From Levilactobacillus wangkuiensis (lineage in GTDB: Bacteria; Bacillota; Bacilli; Lactobacillales; Lactobacillaceae), in the NCBI RefSeq assembly GCF_016861605.1, contig NZ_BOLM01000008.1, forward strand, positions 1 to 64,000: a stretch of DNA of 64,000 nucleotides. Reading direction: 5' to 3'. A program made the position numbers and the translations under genes. Positions 19,746-29,080 of this stretch are shown piece by piece. The notes beneath the pieces were generated by a model. That model ran no database searches. It was not told the origin of the DNA and saw only the letters and a program-made list of their open reading frames with translations. Position 1 is the first letter of the stretch. The number at the start of each line of letters is the position of its first letter.

Positions 19746-20627
19746 TTAGTTGCCCTCCGTCTGCGTAATCTGCCCGGTTGCATTTCGTTCGACCATCATT
19801 TGGTTGGGTGAAAGATAACCCAGTTGGCGGACCAAAGTATTCTGGACCGCTGGCGATTGAACGTACGCAATGAAGGCCTTCGTCAGACCGGTTGGCTGAC
19901 CCTTCGTGTATAAATGCTCGTAGGACCAAATTTTCCAGCGATTGGTTGTCACGTTGTCCTCCGTTGGCGCCACGTGATTCAAGGACAGGTCCTGAACCGT
20001 TTGGTCAACGTAAGAAAAAGCCACGTAACTGATGGCACCGGGCGTCGTGGCGACGATGGACCGGACCATCCCGGAAGAATCCTGTTCCTGTGAGGTCTTG
20101 GAACGGTGCTTCTCCAGGCCAAATTGTTCAAAGGTTGCCCGGGTCCCACTACCTTGGGCCCGGTTAATTAAAACGATGGGGAGGTTCGCGCCACCGACCT
20201 GACGCCAGTTCGTGACCCGGCCGGTAAAGACCTGAATCAGCTGATGCGTCGATAGGTTCTTGACACCCACCTTTTTATTTACGATAGGGGTAATGCCCAC
20301 GACAGCTACGCGGTGATCGACTAATTCCTTAGCCCGAATCCCCTTTTGTTCTGCAGCGAAGAGGTCTGAATTTCCAACCTGGACCGCACCCTCTTGAATT
20401 TGGCTCAATCCCGTCCCGGTGCCCCCACCCTGAACGTTGATGAACGTCCCCAGGTGTTCGCCCGTATACTGCTCGCCTGCTGCTTCTACTAAGGGTTGAA
20501 GGGCCGTTGACCCGACCGCGGTGATGGATTCACCCGCATGGCTGACCTGACGCGTTTGGTAAGCATAAATCCCTAACGCAACCAGAACGACCAAGACCAG
20601 GCCCTGCACCCAGCGCTTCTTAGACAT
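19746..20627 (-). CDS. pstS: Phosphate-binding protein PstS, membrane-anchored by an uncleaved N-terminal helix
   Basis: This 293-residue extracellular phosphate-binding protein has the ITAVGSTALQPLVE start of the mature domain, the phosphate-contacting GGGTGTGLSQI, and the later RAQGSGTRATFEQF. The first 25 residues form a basic-then-hydrophobic signal (KKRWVQGLVLVVLVALGIYA), but there is no lipobox cysteine. Most Gram-positive PstS proteins are lipoproteins, so this one is probably held by its N-terminal helix or released. It is the first gene of the operon, driven by the PhoP-box promoter at 20680-20733. Confidence 0.95.
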   Translation of the reverse strand: MSKKRWVQGLVLVVLVALGIYAYQTRQVSHAGESITAVGSTALQPLVEAAGEQYTGEHLGTFINVQGGGTGTGLSQIQEGAVQVGNSDLFAAEQKGIRAKELVDHRVAVVGITPIVNKKVGVKNLSTHQLIQVFTGRVTNWRQVGGANLPIVLINRAQGSGTRATFEQFGLEKHRSKTSQEQDSSGMVRSIVATTPGAISYVAFSYVDQTVQDLSLNHVAPTEDNVTTNRWKIWSYEHLYTKGQPTGLTKAFIAYVQSPAVQNTLVRQLGYLSPNQMMVERNATGQITQTEGN

Positions 20628-20679
20628 ACCGTTAACCTCCTAATCGGCTAGGCTTTGCGGCCCGACCATTTCAAAAGCA

Positions 20680-20733
20680 AGTATACCTAACGAATGTAAA
20701 TGTCGTGTAGACGTATTGTAAAGGTTATGTAAA
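20680..20733 (-). promoter_or_regulatory. PhoP-dependent promoter of the pst operon: four-repeat Pho box and -10
   Basis: On the minus strand four hexamers lie exactly 11 bp apart: TTTACA (20728-20733), TTTACA (20717-20722), TCTACA (20706-20711) and TTTACA (20695-20700). This is the B. subtilis-type PhoP box, TT(A/T/C)ACA with five-base spacers. A -10 TATACT follows at 20680-20685. The phoPR genes are directly upstream. Confidence 0.9.
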
Positions 20734-20877
20734 TATATCCCGTTATGGGTAATTTTTTTGGCTAAGCGGTCACGCCCCACAACTAGCCCATTAGGCGGCG
20801 GCCGCGGGGGTACGCCATCCCCACTGACTCTTTCGCCAATCAAGTCACAGCCACCCGCGAGCCCACCCGCCCTGCAC

Positions 20878-20912
20878 AAAAAAGGTGTCCGGAAAATTAA
20901 TTCCAGGCACCC
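20878..20912 (-). terminator. Terminator of phoPR
   Basis: On the minus strand GGTGCCTGGAA and TTCCGGACACC pair (with two wobble pairs) and run into TTTTTTGTGC. It separates phoR from the pst promoter. The remaining 20734-20877 holds no gene I can support. Confidence 0.8.
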
Positions 20913-20923
20913 ACGTCATTCGT

Positions 20924-22276
20924 CTATTCTTTTTCAGCCAACGGGAACGTCAATGTCACCTTAGTCCCGACGTCTGGCGTGCTTTGTAAATCAATCTTGC
21001 CGTTCAGCGATTCGACCAGCTCCCGGACAATGGCGAGACCGAGGCCACTCCCACTGACCAACTGATTGGAATGGGACACGTCGGCCCGGTAGAAGCGCTC
21101 GAAAACCCGGAGCTGGTCCTGCGGGGCAATTCCAATCCCGGTATCCGCAATCGTCAACGCCCACGAGTGCCCTAAGATTCGGGTCGAGAGCGTCACAGAC
21201 CCCTGCGGCCGATTGTATTTAATAGCGTTGCTCAACACATTTTTCAGCACCTGATCAAACTTACGCTGGTCGGTGACGGCCATTAAGTCTGTCGGTACCT
21301 GATTGATCAGCGTCACCGCATTAACTGCCGCCAAGGGCGTTAACAATGCCACCTGACTCGCAATCATCTGCCCCACGGGGACCTCGGTCACCTCAACGGC
21401 ATTACCCGATTCGATGTGCGAAATGGTTAAAACATCATTGATTAATTCCACCAAGCGTTCGCTCTGTTGGTCAATAATTTTTAAGAACTCAACCGATTTT
21501 TCCGGATCATCCTTGGCTCCCGCTAACAGCGTTTTAGCAAAGCCTGAGATAGCCGTGACCGGTGTCTTCAGCTCATGGGACGCGTTGGACACAAAGTCCA
21601 TCTGCATCTGCTCAACCGCATACACCTCGGTCACATCGTACAGCAGGACCAACACTTGAAAATAGTCCTGCGACGTCGCCGTATAAATGGCCCGGGCATC
21701 TACGGTCCGCTCGTTAACCACGCCTGGCAACTTCAAAGTCCGATGCTGGGTCTCGCGGTCACTCAACGCCGAGTTAATCAGACTGGCCAACTCAAACTGC
21801 CGAATATCTTGGGTGAAGGGATGCCGCCGCGGTGAGATGCGGTGCTGGAGAAACTGTTCCATCGCGGGATTGGCCAGCTCGACCTTGCGATAGCGGTCAA
21901 TCACCATCACGCCGATGGGCAGGTAGTCCAGCAGGGTGGCAAACTCTTGGTTTTGTCCCGCCATCTGCCGCCGGGCCTTACGTTGCTGCGTTTGCAGATA
22001 GTTAATCTGTAAGGCCAGCTGATAAAATGGGTCGTGCGGCGATAATAACACGTGGGCCGGGGCCTCCTCATGACGGATACCCTCGACCTTCTTCGTCAGA
22101 ATCGTAATTCGCTGTTCAGCCCAGTGGTATAGGTAGCCAGCGACCACCGTTTCCAGCAAGGCCAACGACCAGGCTACCAACGTGGCTAACGCAAAATGAG
22201 GGGCGCGCACCACGCTCACCAGTAACGTATTGGCCGCACCCAAGCCGAGAAAGACCACCAGCAATTGCCGGATCAT
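20924..22276 (-). CDS. phoR: Phosphate-sensing histidine kinase PhoR
   Basis: This 450-residue membrane kinase has two N-terminal membrane helices (residues 1-50). A short extracytoplasmic part is almost absent. A PAS-like domain (LLDYLPIGVMVIDRYRKVELANPAM) is followed by the HisKA box with phospho-accepting His234 in NASHELKTPV. The ATPase boxes are NAIKYN, DTGIGI and GSGLGLAIV. The lack of a large sensor domain fits signal input through Pst-PhoU. Its ATG overlaps the phoP stop by four bases. Confidence 0.96.
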   Translation of the reverse strand: MIRQLLVVFLGLGAANTLLVSVVRAPHFALATLVAWSLALLETVVAGYLYHWAEQRITILTKKVEGIRHEEAPAHVLLSPHDPFYQLALQINYLQTQQRKARRQMAGQNQEFATLLDYLPIGVMVIDRYRKVELANPAMEQFLQHRISPRRHPFTQDIRQFELASLINSALSDRETQHRTLKLPGVVNERTVDARAIYTATSQDYFQVLVLLYDVTEVYAVEQMQMDFVSNASHELKTPVTAISGFAKTLLAGAKDDPEKSVEFLKIIDQQSERLVELINDVLTISHIESGNAVEVTEVPVGQMIASQVALLTPLAAVNAVTLINQVPTDLMAVTDQRKFDQVLKNVLSNAIKYNRPQGSVTLSTRILGHSWALTIADTGIGIAPQDQLRVFERFYRADVSHSNQLVSGSGLGLAIVRELVESLNGKIDLQSTPDVGTKVTLTFPLAEKE

Positions 22277-22980
22277 GGCTGGACCTCAAAAGTATACCCA
22301 AAGCCCCGAACCGTCTTCAACAGCGTCGGATGCTTAGGGTCCCGCTCAATTTTTTCTCGCAGATGGGATACGTGGATGTCGACCATCCGCGTCTGCCCAC
22401 TATAATCAAACCCCCAGACGCCTTCCAGTAATTGCTCACGACTCCAGACCTTGCCGGGACGCTTGGCAAAGAACAGGAGCAGTTCAAATTCCTTAGGGGT
22501 CAGCTCAATCGGCTGGTCGCCCCGCTTCACCTGAAACTTATCTTGATCAATGGTCAGGTCCCCGACCTGTAGCCGGTGGGCTGCCTTGCTAGGCGCCTTT
22601 TCCTGCGGTTCATCCTCATGGTATCGCCGCATGACAGCCTTCATCCGCGCAATGACCTCCCGGGGACTAAACGGTTTGGTGATATAATCATCCGCCCCTA
22701 ATTCCAAGCCAAAGACCGTATCAAATTCACCTGTCTTGGCCGTCACCATAATGATGGGTGTCTGAATCTTCTCTTGGCGGAGGCGTTTGGTCACCTCAAC
22801 ACCATCCAATTTAGGCAACATTAAATCCAGTAAAATCACATCAAATTTTTCGTGTAGGGCTAAATTCAACGCCTGTTCGCCATCAATTGCTGTGACCACT
22901 TGAAAATCTGCTTGTTCCAAGTTGTACTGCAACAGCGTCACAATGGCGGGTTCATCATCGACGACTAGGACTCGACTCAT
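22273..22980 (-). CDS. phoP: Phosphate response regulator PhoP
   Basis: This 235-residue OmpR-type regulator has receiver acidic residues DDE at 8-10, phosphorylation site Asp52 in ILLDLMLPKLDG, and conserved Lys in ITKPFSPRE. The winged-helix DNA-binding domain is at the C-terminus (LTPKEFELLLFFAKRPGKVWSR is its core region). It probably binds the four TTTACA-type repeats before pstS. It is co-translated with phoR. Confidence 0.97.
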   Translation of the reverse strand: MSRVLVVDDEPAIVTLLQYNLEQADFQVVTAIDGEQALNLALHEKFDVILLDLMLPKLDGVEVTKRLRQEKIQTPIIMVTAKTGEFDTVFGLELGADDYITKPFSPREVIARMKAVMRRYHEDEPQEKAPSKAAHRLQVGDLTIDQDKFQVKRGDQPIELTPKEFELLLFFAKRPGKVWSREQLLEGVWGFDYSGQTRMVDIHVSHLREKIERDPKHPTLLKTVRGFGYTFEVQP

Positions 22981-22983
22981 AGG

Positions 22984-24138
22984 TTACCCCTCCTGATCTC
23001 TGAATAAAACGATCCCAATTTCGTGCGGTGCGCCGGAATAAATGGCCGTTTCGGTCATCTTCAACTCGCCATTCATGTCCCGCACGCGTAAGTGACAGTA
23101 CGCAGGATTGGCCAGCAGCGCCTCATAAAAACTCGTTTCACTATTGATGGGACGATGGTTGCATTCCAAAATAATATCGCCAGCAGCCAGATCCATTTTC
23201 ACGGCTGGTGTTCGTGGCCGGATAGCCAGTACCCGGACGCCGTCGTCCACCTGAGAATACCAGAATTGTTGGTGTTCGTCATAGCGTTTAGCCCGCCATA
23301 GGATAACAGCATAACCAACTAACAGGACGATTAATAGGAATGGCGAATCTTGTGGCCGAAACGTTGTCCAACCCACAAAAGCCGCGGCGGCCACACCTAA
23401 CCACACGAATTGCTTCGCTAGACGGCGGTAGACCAGCTGCGGGGCCTGCCGAAAGATGGTAAAACGTAGGCCTAGCAATAATGGCAAAACTAAAATTGCA
23501 AAACTCTGTCCTTGAATGTGAAAGACCGGCCAAAAGGCCCACTGACTGGTAAACCAGTCCCCAGGAACCAGCGTCACCATGGGGATGACGAGCAATTCAC
23601 GCCAGGGGTAGCCAGCGATGCGCTTCCCCCGTTGTTTCGCATAAATCTTAGGACTTGTGAATCGGCCACCATAATGGGCAACCCAGTGGCCCAGCAAAAG
23701 GAAGAACATGACGGCGAGCCACAGATAGTTGGCTCCCGCTACAGGACCAAAGCTGAGACCGGCAGCCGATAAATCGGGCTTGATCGGTATGTAATTACTG
23801 CCCCACCAGGTGATTAACGTGCTCACCACAATTAGGGTCAGTGGTAAAACAGTGGTTGGCAAAATGATCAACGTGATAAACGCCAACACTTCATAAACAA
23901 TAATCCACATAATGGGTAGACTGAACCCAATCAAGAAGTTAACCAGGGAGAGCCCTAACCCCAGTAAAATCCCCTGCGTCAACAAGTGACGCAACTCAAA
24001 GTGATCGCCGTAAACGGCGCTCCCAAAGTCATGACGCTCGGACTTGATCCGCGCGCGACTAGCCAGCCAGACCCGCAGAACGGCCAGCCAAACTAGCGGC
24101 TGCAGCAAATAACTGCCGCAAGCAATAAATGTCCGCAT
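22984..24138 (-). CDS. Multi-pass membrane protein with C-terminal PDZ domain, MinJ-like in layout
   Basis: This 384-residue protein has about eight hydrophobic segments in the first 280 residues, then a C-terminal PDZ domain (VRVLAIRPRTPAVKMDLAAG, then DIILECNHRPI). Membrane helices followed by a PDZ domain is the layout of B. subtilis MinJ, which links DivIVA to the division-site machinery; homology is likely but not proven here. No protease motif is visible. It ends three bases before the phoP start. ATG 24138 has AGGTG upstream. Confidence 0.75.
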   Translation of the reverse strand: MRTFIACGSYLLQPLVWLAVLRVWLASRARIKSERHDFGSAVYGDHFELRHLLTQGILLGLGLSLVNFLIGFSLPIMWIIVYEVLAFITLIILPTTVLPLTLIVVSTLITWWGSNYIPIKPDLSAAGLSFGPVAGANYLWLAVMFFLLLGHWVAHYGGRFTSPKIYAKQRGKRIAGYPWRELLVIPMVTLVPGDWFTSQWAFWPVFHIQGQSFAILVLPLLLGLRFTIFRQAPQLVYRRLAKQFVWLGVAAAAFVGWTTFRPQDSPFLLIVLLVGYAVILWRAKRYDEHQQFWYSQVDDGVRVLAIRPRTPAVKMDLAAGDIILECNHRPINSETSFYEALLANPAYCHLRVRDMNGELKMTETAIYSGAPHEIGIVLFRDQEG

Positions 24139-24189
24139 GAAATCGACACCTTTCCTGAAAAAATAGCTGTCCTCAGTATAGCATGAAAC

Positions 24190-24224
24190 AAAAACGGGCA
24201 ACACGACATTCGTGTTACCCGCGC
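24190..24224 (-). terminator. Terminator of prfB
   Basis: On the minus strand GCGGGTAACACGA and TCGTGTTGCCCG pair around ATG and are followed by TTTTTGTTTC. It lies about 130 bases beyond the prfB stop; nothing else is seen in between. Confidence 0.8.
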
Positions 24225-24354
24225 AATCATTATTTTTGTGAATCAGTCAACGACCCGTCCATGCCCGCTGGCAGTTTCATCAGGTCACTTGCCGTAGCGG
24301 TTACCAGACGGTGATTGTTAGTTTCACTAACGTTTAAGCACGCTGACCGACCGC

Positions 24355-25471
24355 TTAGTCTGGATTCTTCTGGCTCAGTTGCCATTGCAGATAGGCGTCG
24401 ATGAACGGATCCAGGTCACCATCCATGACAGCCTGGCCGTTCCCCGTTTCATAGTCCGTCCGGTGATCCTTGACCATCGTGTACGGATGGAACACGTATG
24501 ACCGAATTTGAGAGCCCCAGCCAATGTCCATCTGGTCACCCTCAAGCTTGGCCTTTTCCTCGGCCTTCTTCTGTTCTTCGCGTTCATACAACTTGGCCCG
24601 CAACATCCCCAAAGCCGTCTGCCGGTTTTGCAGTTGTGACCGTTGCGCCTGACTCTGCGTCACGATACCGGTTGGCAAGTGGGTGATTCGTACGGCCGAA
24701 GACGTCTTGTTAACGTGTTGGCCCCCAGCACCCGACGCCCGGTAAACATCCACCTTCAAGTCAGCCGGATTAATTTCAACGTCGACCGAGTCATCCAGTT
24801 CTGGTAAAACATCCACGGAAGCAAACGACGTGTGCCGCCGCCCAGCCGAATCGAATGGGGAAATCCGAACTAGCCGGTGCACGCCCTTCTCGGACCGGAG
24901 ATAGCCATACGCATTGTGCCCGGCAATCAGTAACGTTGCGCTGCTTAAGCCTGCAACATCCCCTGGTTGATAATCCAAAATGGTGACCTTAAAATCATGC
25001 TGCTCGGCCCAGCGCGTGTACATCCGCATCAACATGTCCCCCCAGTCCTGGGATTCAGTGCCCCCAGCCCCGGGATGGATTTCTAAAATCGCATTGTTGC
25101 GGTCATACTTCTGGTTGAGCAACATGTTCAGGCTGTACTGCTGTAGTGCTTGCTTAGCCTTGGCAAAGTCCGCCTCAAACTCCGCCTGCATGTCGGCATC
25201 GGGTTCTTCCTGTAATAACTCCAGGGCAACCTCGAGGTCATCGACTTGGTCGGAAAGGTTTTGGTATTCCTCGACCTTTTTCTTCATTTCATTGGTTTCG
25301 TCAATTAATTTTTGCGCGGTTTGGGCATTATCCCAAAAATCCGGTTGGGCCATCTGGCCTTCGTTAACACTGATGCTTTCGTTCAAGGCATCAAAGTCAA
25401 AGCGACCCCCTAAAGCCGGTTAGTTGTTCACGCATGGCGGTAATTTCACGTTTTGCATCGCTTAATTCCAT
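24355..25471 (-). CDS. prfB: Peptide chain release factor 2, with programmed +1 frameshift
   Basis: RF2 releases nascent protein at UGA and UAA. Translation starts at ATG 25471 (AAGGAG nine bases upstream) and reads 24 codons to CTT, then meets TGA at 25397-25399. The preceding AGGGGG (25406-25411) acts as an internal Shine-Dalgarno, and CTT-TGA-C is the classic slippery site. A +1 shift gives ...LDFDALNESI and a product of 371 residues. The stop-codon selectivity motif SPF (ISPFDSAGRR) and the catalytic GGQ (GAGGQHVNKTSS) are intact. The shift is the well-known self-regulation by RF2 level. It follows secA on the same strand, with repeat A2 between. Confidence 0.97.
25397..25411 (-). promoter_or_regulatory. 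prfB recoding site
   Basis: On the minus strand AGGGGGTCGCTTTGA holds an internal Shine-Dalgarno-like AGGGGG, three bases, then CTT and in-frame TGA. The ribosome moves from CTT to the overlapping TTT/GAC frame. Confidence 0.95.
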
Positions 25472-25522
25472 GTTGGTTGGCTCCTTTTTAGTTATTCTAT
25501 TTGTTTCAGGTTAAATGTTGTC

Positions 25523-25699
25523 GCCTCCGGGCTGGTGAAAAATGAGCCGTGACGCTGTGGGCGCCCGTCTGGAGCCAAAGAGCGGTCTCCAGACTTACTT
25601 TGAGCCTCACAATCCGAGGCTCAAAGATAGCAATTGTCTAAGCAGACCAGCTGCTAAGGCAATTCCCACGGCTGAGCTCATTTTCACCAGCCCTGCGGC
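25523..25699 (+). repeat. Structured intergenic repeat, subfamily A, copy 2
   Basis: This is the cleanest copy. The closing stem pairs GCCTCCGGGCTGGTGAAAA with TTTTCACCAGCCCTGCGGC, extended by GTGGG/CCCAC. The hairpins are P2 25567-25594 (GTCTGGAG/CTCCAGAC), P3 25598-25626 (CTTTGAGCC/GGCTCAAAG) and P4 25632-25664 (AATTGTCT-A-AGCAG with CTGCT-A-AGGCAATT, one A.A mismatch). It lies between secA and prfB, which are both on the minus strand. The rest of 25472-25884 holds only the secA terminator. Confidence 0.85.
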
Positions 25700-25841
25700 T
25701 AACACTAGTTTAACCCATAACCAAGACTGCTACTAGTATGACACACTTATCAGTCATGTGCCGCCAATAACTCTGTCTTAACCTTATTCGTGACTAAGAC
25801 TGTCTTGTCCTCGCCACTACTTAGCATTTTTTGAAGTTAAA

Positions 25842-25876
25842 AATAAAACGAGGTCGGAATTGCTTCCGCCTCGTTC
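25842..25876 (-). terminator. Terminator of secA
   Basis: On the minus strand AACGAGGCGGAAGC and TTCCGACCTCGTT pair and are followed by TTATTTTTAAC, ten bases after the secA stop. Confidence 0.85.
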
Positions 25877-25884
25877 GTTCCCGT

Positions 25885-28248
25885 TTAACGGGTAATATTT
25901 TGTCTAATTTCAGACTTCATGAACAGGCGCGTGGCGTCGTAGTCAATGTCGGAAATCATTTCGCCGAACATCCGGAACCCATCTTGTTGGTATTCAACCA
26001 ATGGGTTCAACTGACCATAGCCCCGTAATCCAATGGATTGACGTAATTGGTCCATGGCGTCGATGTGGTCGGTCCAGTGAGAGTCAACACAACGTAACAA
26101 CACAACCTTTTCGAATTCCAGCATTTGTGCTGGGTCGTAGAGTTGCTTTTGCTTGTCAGCGTAAACCTCTTCCGCCAAGCCCATGAAGAAGGCCTTGATC
26201 TCATCAGCGGTCTTGCCCTTCAAATCATCCAGGCTGATCTTATCTGGTGAAACCATTGCGGAAATCCCGAAGTCCAGTAAGGTATCCAAATCCCAGTCGG
26301 ATTGGTCGCCTTGCGTATGCAGGTTAACCACGCGTTCAACGGTCCGTTCGATCATTGGCATCAAGACCCACTTCAATGAGGAGTCTTGGTTAATGACCTG
26401 GTTCCGTTCGCCGTAGATAACGTCCCGTTGTTGACGCATAACGTCATCATATTGCAGAACGTTCTTCCGGGAATCGTAGTTGTTCCCTTCAACCCGCTTT
26501 TGAGCGGATTCTACCTGCTTGGTGATCATCCGGCTACGGATAACAGCGTCTTCGCCATCAACATTCATCCGTTCAAGGAAGGCCTTGACCCGGTCAGAAC
26601 CGAACCGCCGCATCAAATCATCTTCCAAAGACAGGTAGAACTGGGTCATACCAGGGTCACCTTGACGACCGGAACGCCCACGAAGTTGGTTATCGATCCG
26701 CCGTGATTCGTGACGTTCAGTCCCGATAACGGCTAACCCACCAATTTCAACGACGCCGGGTCCCAATTTAATATCGGTCCCCCGCCCAGCCATGTTGGTG
26801 GCAATGGTAACGGCACCCTTTTGACCAGCGTTTTGAATGATATCGGCTTCCTTAGCATGGTTCTTGGCGTTCAAGACCACGTGCGGGATGTTTTCACTAT
26901 CCAAACGTTGGGACAGGTATTCAGAAGTTTCCACGGCAACGGTCCCGATTAACATGGGTTGACCCTTTTCGTGTAACGTCTTGATTTCCTTAACCACGGC
27001 GTCAAACTTGGATTCCAAGGTTGGGTACAACAGGTCAGGTTCATCGACCCGGACAACCGGTTTGTTGGTTGGCACGGTGATAACTTCCATGTTGTAAATT
27101 TCCCGGAATTCTTCGGCTTCGGTCTTGGCAGTACCGGTCATCCCGGAAAGCTTCTTGTACATCCGGAACAAGTTTTGGTACGTGATGTTGGCCATCGTCT
27201 TAGTTTCTTCTTGAATCTCGACGCCTTCCTTGGCTTCAATGGCTTGGTGCAGGCCGTCAGAGTAACGACGACCGTCCATAACCCGCCCAGTAAAGGAATC
27301 AACGATTAAGACTTCACCGTCTTGAACCACGTAGTCTTTATCACGAAGCATGATAAAGTTGGCCCGCAAGGCTTGGTCCATATGGTGGGTCAAGGCCGTG
27401 TTATCGGTGTCATACAAGTTCTTCAAGTTGAAGTACTTTTCGGCCTTTTCAATCCCAGTATCGGTCAAAGCAACCGTCTTGGATTCGAGGTCAATCTTAA
27501 AGTCGTCTTTTTCATGTAAGGTCTTCGCAAAGCGATCAACCCGTTGGTAAAGCGCACTCGTCCCTTCGGACTGACCAGAAATGATCAGTGGCGTCCGGGC
27601 TTCATCAATTAAGATGGAGTCAACTTCATCGACAATCGCAAAGTTCAATGGTCGTTGAACCATATCTTCTTTGTAAACAACCATGTTATCACGCAGGTAA
27701 TCGAAACCGATTTCCCCGTTGGTTGAGTAAGTGATGTCGGCGTTGTAGGCTTCCCGCTTTTCTTCTGGTGACTTTTCAGCTGAGTTCAACCCAACCGTTA
27801 AGCCCATCCAGGTGTACAGTTCACCCATTTCAGTGGCGTCACGTGCAGACAGGTATTCGTTAACCGTTACAACGTGAACCCCTTTACCGGCAATAGCGTT
27901 CAGATAGACGGGCATTGTGGCGGTCAAGGTTTTCCCTTCACCAGTCTTCATTTCGGAAATATTCCCTTCATGAAGCACAATTCCCCCCATGATCTGCACG
28001 TGGAAAGGATAGAGGCCGAGAACCCGCTTGGCACCTTCACGGATAGCCGCAAAAGCCTCAGGCAGTAAATCGTCCAACGTTTCGCCGTCTTGATAACGCT
28101 GTTTAAATTCCGGCGTTTTTGCCTTCAGATCATCGTCTGAAAGTTGTGCGTACTCGTCGGCGTAAGCACCAACTTCGTCCGCTAATTTACTGAGGCGTCG
28201 TAAAGTCCGGCGATCACTTTCGACCCATCGTTTCAAAATATTTGCCAT
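25885..28248 (-). CDS. secA: Preprotein translocase ATPase SecA
   Basis: This 787-residue motor drives proteins through SecYEG. Walker A (MKTGEGKT) is near residue 100, Walker B ([20 protein letters not shown]) is intact, and the second nucleotide fold includes [13 protein letters not shown] and [13 protein letters not shown]. The protein ends at EIRQNITR with no C-terminal CxCxSG zinc domain, so it is shorter than B. subtilis SecA (841 residues). This is usual for lactobacilli. It is probably monocistronic, with a terminator before repeat A2. Confidence 0.97.
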   Translation of the reverse strand: MANILKRWVESDRRTLRRLSKLADEVGAYADEYAQLSDDDLKAKTPEFKQRYQDGETLDDLLPEAFAAIREGAKRVLGLYPFHVQIMGGIVLHEGNISEMKTGEGKTLTATMPVYLNAIAGKGVHVVTVNEYLSARDATEMGELYTWMGLTVGLNSAEKSPEEKREAYNADITYSTNGEIGFDYLRDNMVVYKEDMVQRPLNFAIVDEVDSILIDEARTPLIISGQSEGTSALYQRVDRFAKTLHEKDDFKIDLESKTVALTDTGIEKAEKYFNLKNLYDTDNTALTHHMDQALRANFIMLRDKDYVVQDGEVLIVDSFTGRVMDGRRYSDGLHQAIEAKEGVEIQEETKTMANITYQNLFRMYKKLSGMTGTAKTEAEEFREIYNMEVITVPTNKPVVRVDEPDLLYPTLESKFDAVVKEIKTLHEKGQPMLIGTVAVETSEYLSQRLDSENIPHVVLNAKNHAKEADIIQNAGQKGAVTIATNMAGRGTDIKLGPGVVEIGGLAVIGTERHESRRIDNQLRGRSGRQGDPGMTQFYLSLEDDLMRRFGSDRVKAFLERMNVDGEDAVIRSRMITKQVESAQKRVEGNNYDSRKNVLQYDDVMRQQRDVIYGERNQVINQDSSLKWVLMPMIERTVERVVNLHTQGDQSDWDLDTLLDFGISAMVSPDKISLDDLKGKTADEIKAFFMGLAEEVYADKQKQLYDPAQMLEFEKVVLLRCVDSHWTDHIDAMDQLRQSIGLRGYGQLNPLVEYQQDGFRMFGEMISDIDYDATRLFMKSEIRQNITR

Positions 28249-29039
28249 GTGAGAATTCCCTTCAGTACATTTAGTAAGTCTATTTAAAGTTACCCATTTG
28301 TTTACAATAAATCAACCTACATTTTACCACTATCCGGACCAAGATGAAACAAATCTCCATACTGGCGGCTTGGTGAAGCGGTTTCTTTGGCTTGGCACCA
28401 ACCTAAAATAGGGTTAACAAAATTAGTTTAACAATTAATCTATTGCGATATTCAAGGGGGTCACAGACTTCCAGCGTGCATCGCGGTCTCCCCGACACAC
28501 TGATTCGAGTCTTAAGTATAACAGTTCTGCGTTAAGTCTGCGTTGCGTGGAAGTTAAATTGTGATTTCAGCGGCCAAACTGATTGGTAATTTGTGCTGGT
28601 TGAATTGATTGGGACGGTGTGTCACGAGTTCACCCGGCAGAAACTTATTCCGCAAGGCAGCTAGTTCCGCTTAACAACGTAACGGGAGTGTCCCAGGCTC
28701 TGGGTGAGTTCTTAGATTCTATTTTGTTTTAGACCCTTGGACTAGGAACAGTCCTGGACCTGGCAGTCTCTGAAACGTGTTACGCGAGCCAGGTCCCTGC
28801 GCTTAACCCCGACTAAGCAATGACCCTAGACTGGACATTCATTTCAGCTTGCTTTAAATCGTTTCACTGGTTCTACACGGAACATTCCCGATTCTGGCGG
28901 CCTCTGAAACGTGCTACACGAGCCAGGTCCCTGCGCTTAGAAAGTAAAAGAACTCCTGCCCGGCGCTGCCGGACAGAAGCTCTTTTACTCCCTAATGCTC
29001 AGGACCTAAGCGGCTCGCTCCGCACTCTTATATAAAAAA
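28249..29039. other. Long gene-free interval between hpf and secA
   Basis: These 790 bases carry no convincing gene. They hold a 46-bp direct repeat (28760-28805 and 28894-28939), a long hairpin (28942-28989), and an imperfect inverted repeat with CTTCCA/TGGAAG arms (28468-28553). The secA promoter should lie at the left end; TAAAAT at 28323-28328 on the minus strand is a candidate -10. Confidence 0.5.
28760..28939 (+). repeat. 46-bp direct repeat, 134 bp apart
   Basis: 28760-28805 and 28894-28939 differ at four of 46 positions. Both read CTGAAACGTG, then a variable triplet, then CGAGCCAGGTCCCTGCGC. Weaker similarity runs about 17 bases further upstream in each. The second unit runs directly into a strong hairpin, AGTAAAAGA...TCTTTTACT (28942-28989). 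Its function is unknown. Confidence 0.75.
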
Positions 29040-29064
29040 AGCGCCGCAAGAACTCGCAGCGCTT
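29033..29064 (-). terminator. Terminator of hpf
   Basis: On the minus strand AGCGCTGCGAG and CTTGCGGCGCT pair and are followed by TTTTTTTAT. Confidence 0.85.
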
Positions 29065-29080
29065 CGGAAACTAAATTTAC

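Noticed and set aside
20734-20877. GC-rich stretch before the pst promoter as another repeat copy
   Set aside because: No stem order of the family is recognisable and no gene is present.
28468-28553. Possible ninth, decayed copy of the structured repeat
   Set aside because: It has GCGGTCT and CGACACA and CTTCCA/TGGAAG arms, but the order of stems and the P4 mismatch motif cannot be matched.
28820-29035. 71-codon plus-strand frame between hpf and secA
   Set aside because: It runs across the direct repeat and hairpin, has no ribosome site and shows no conserved domain.
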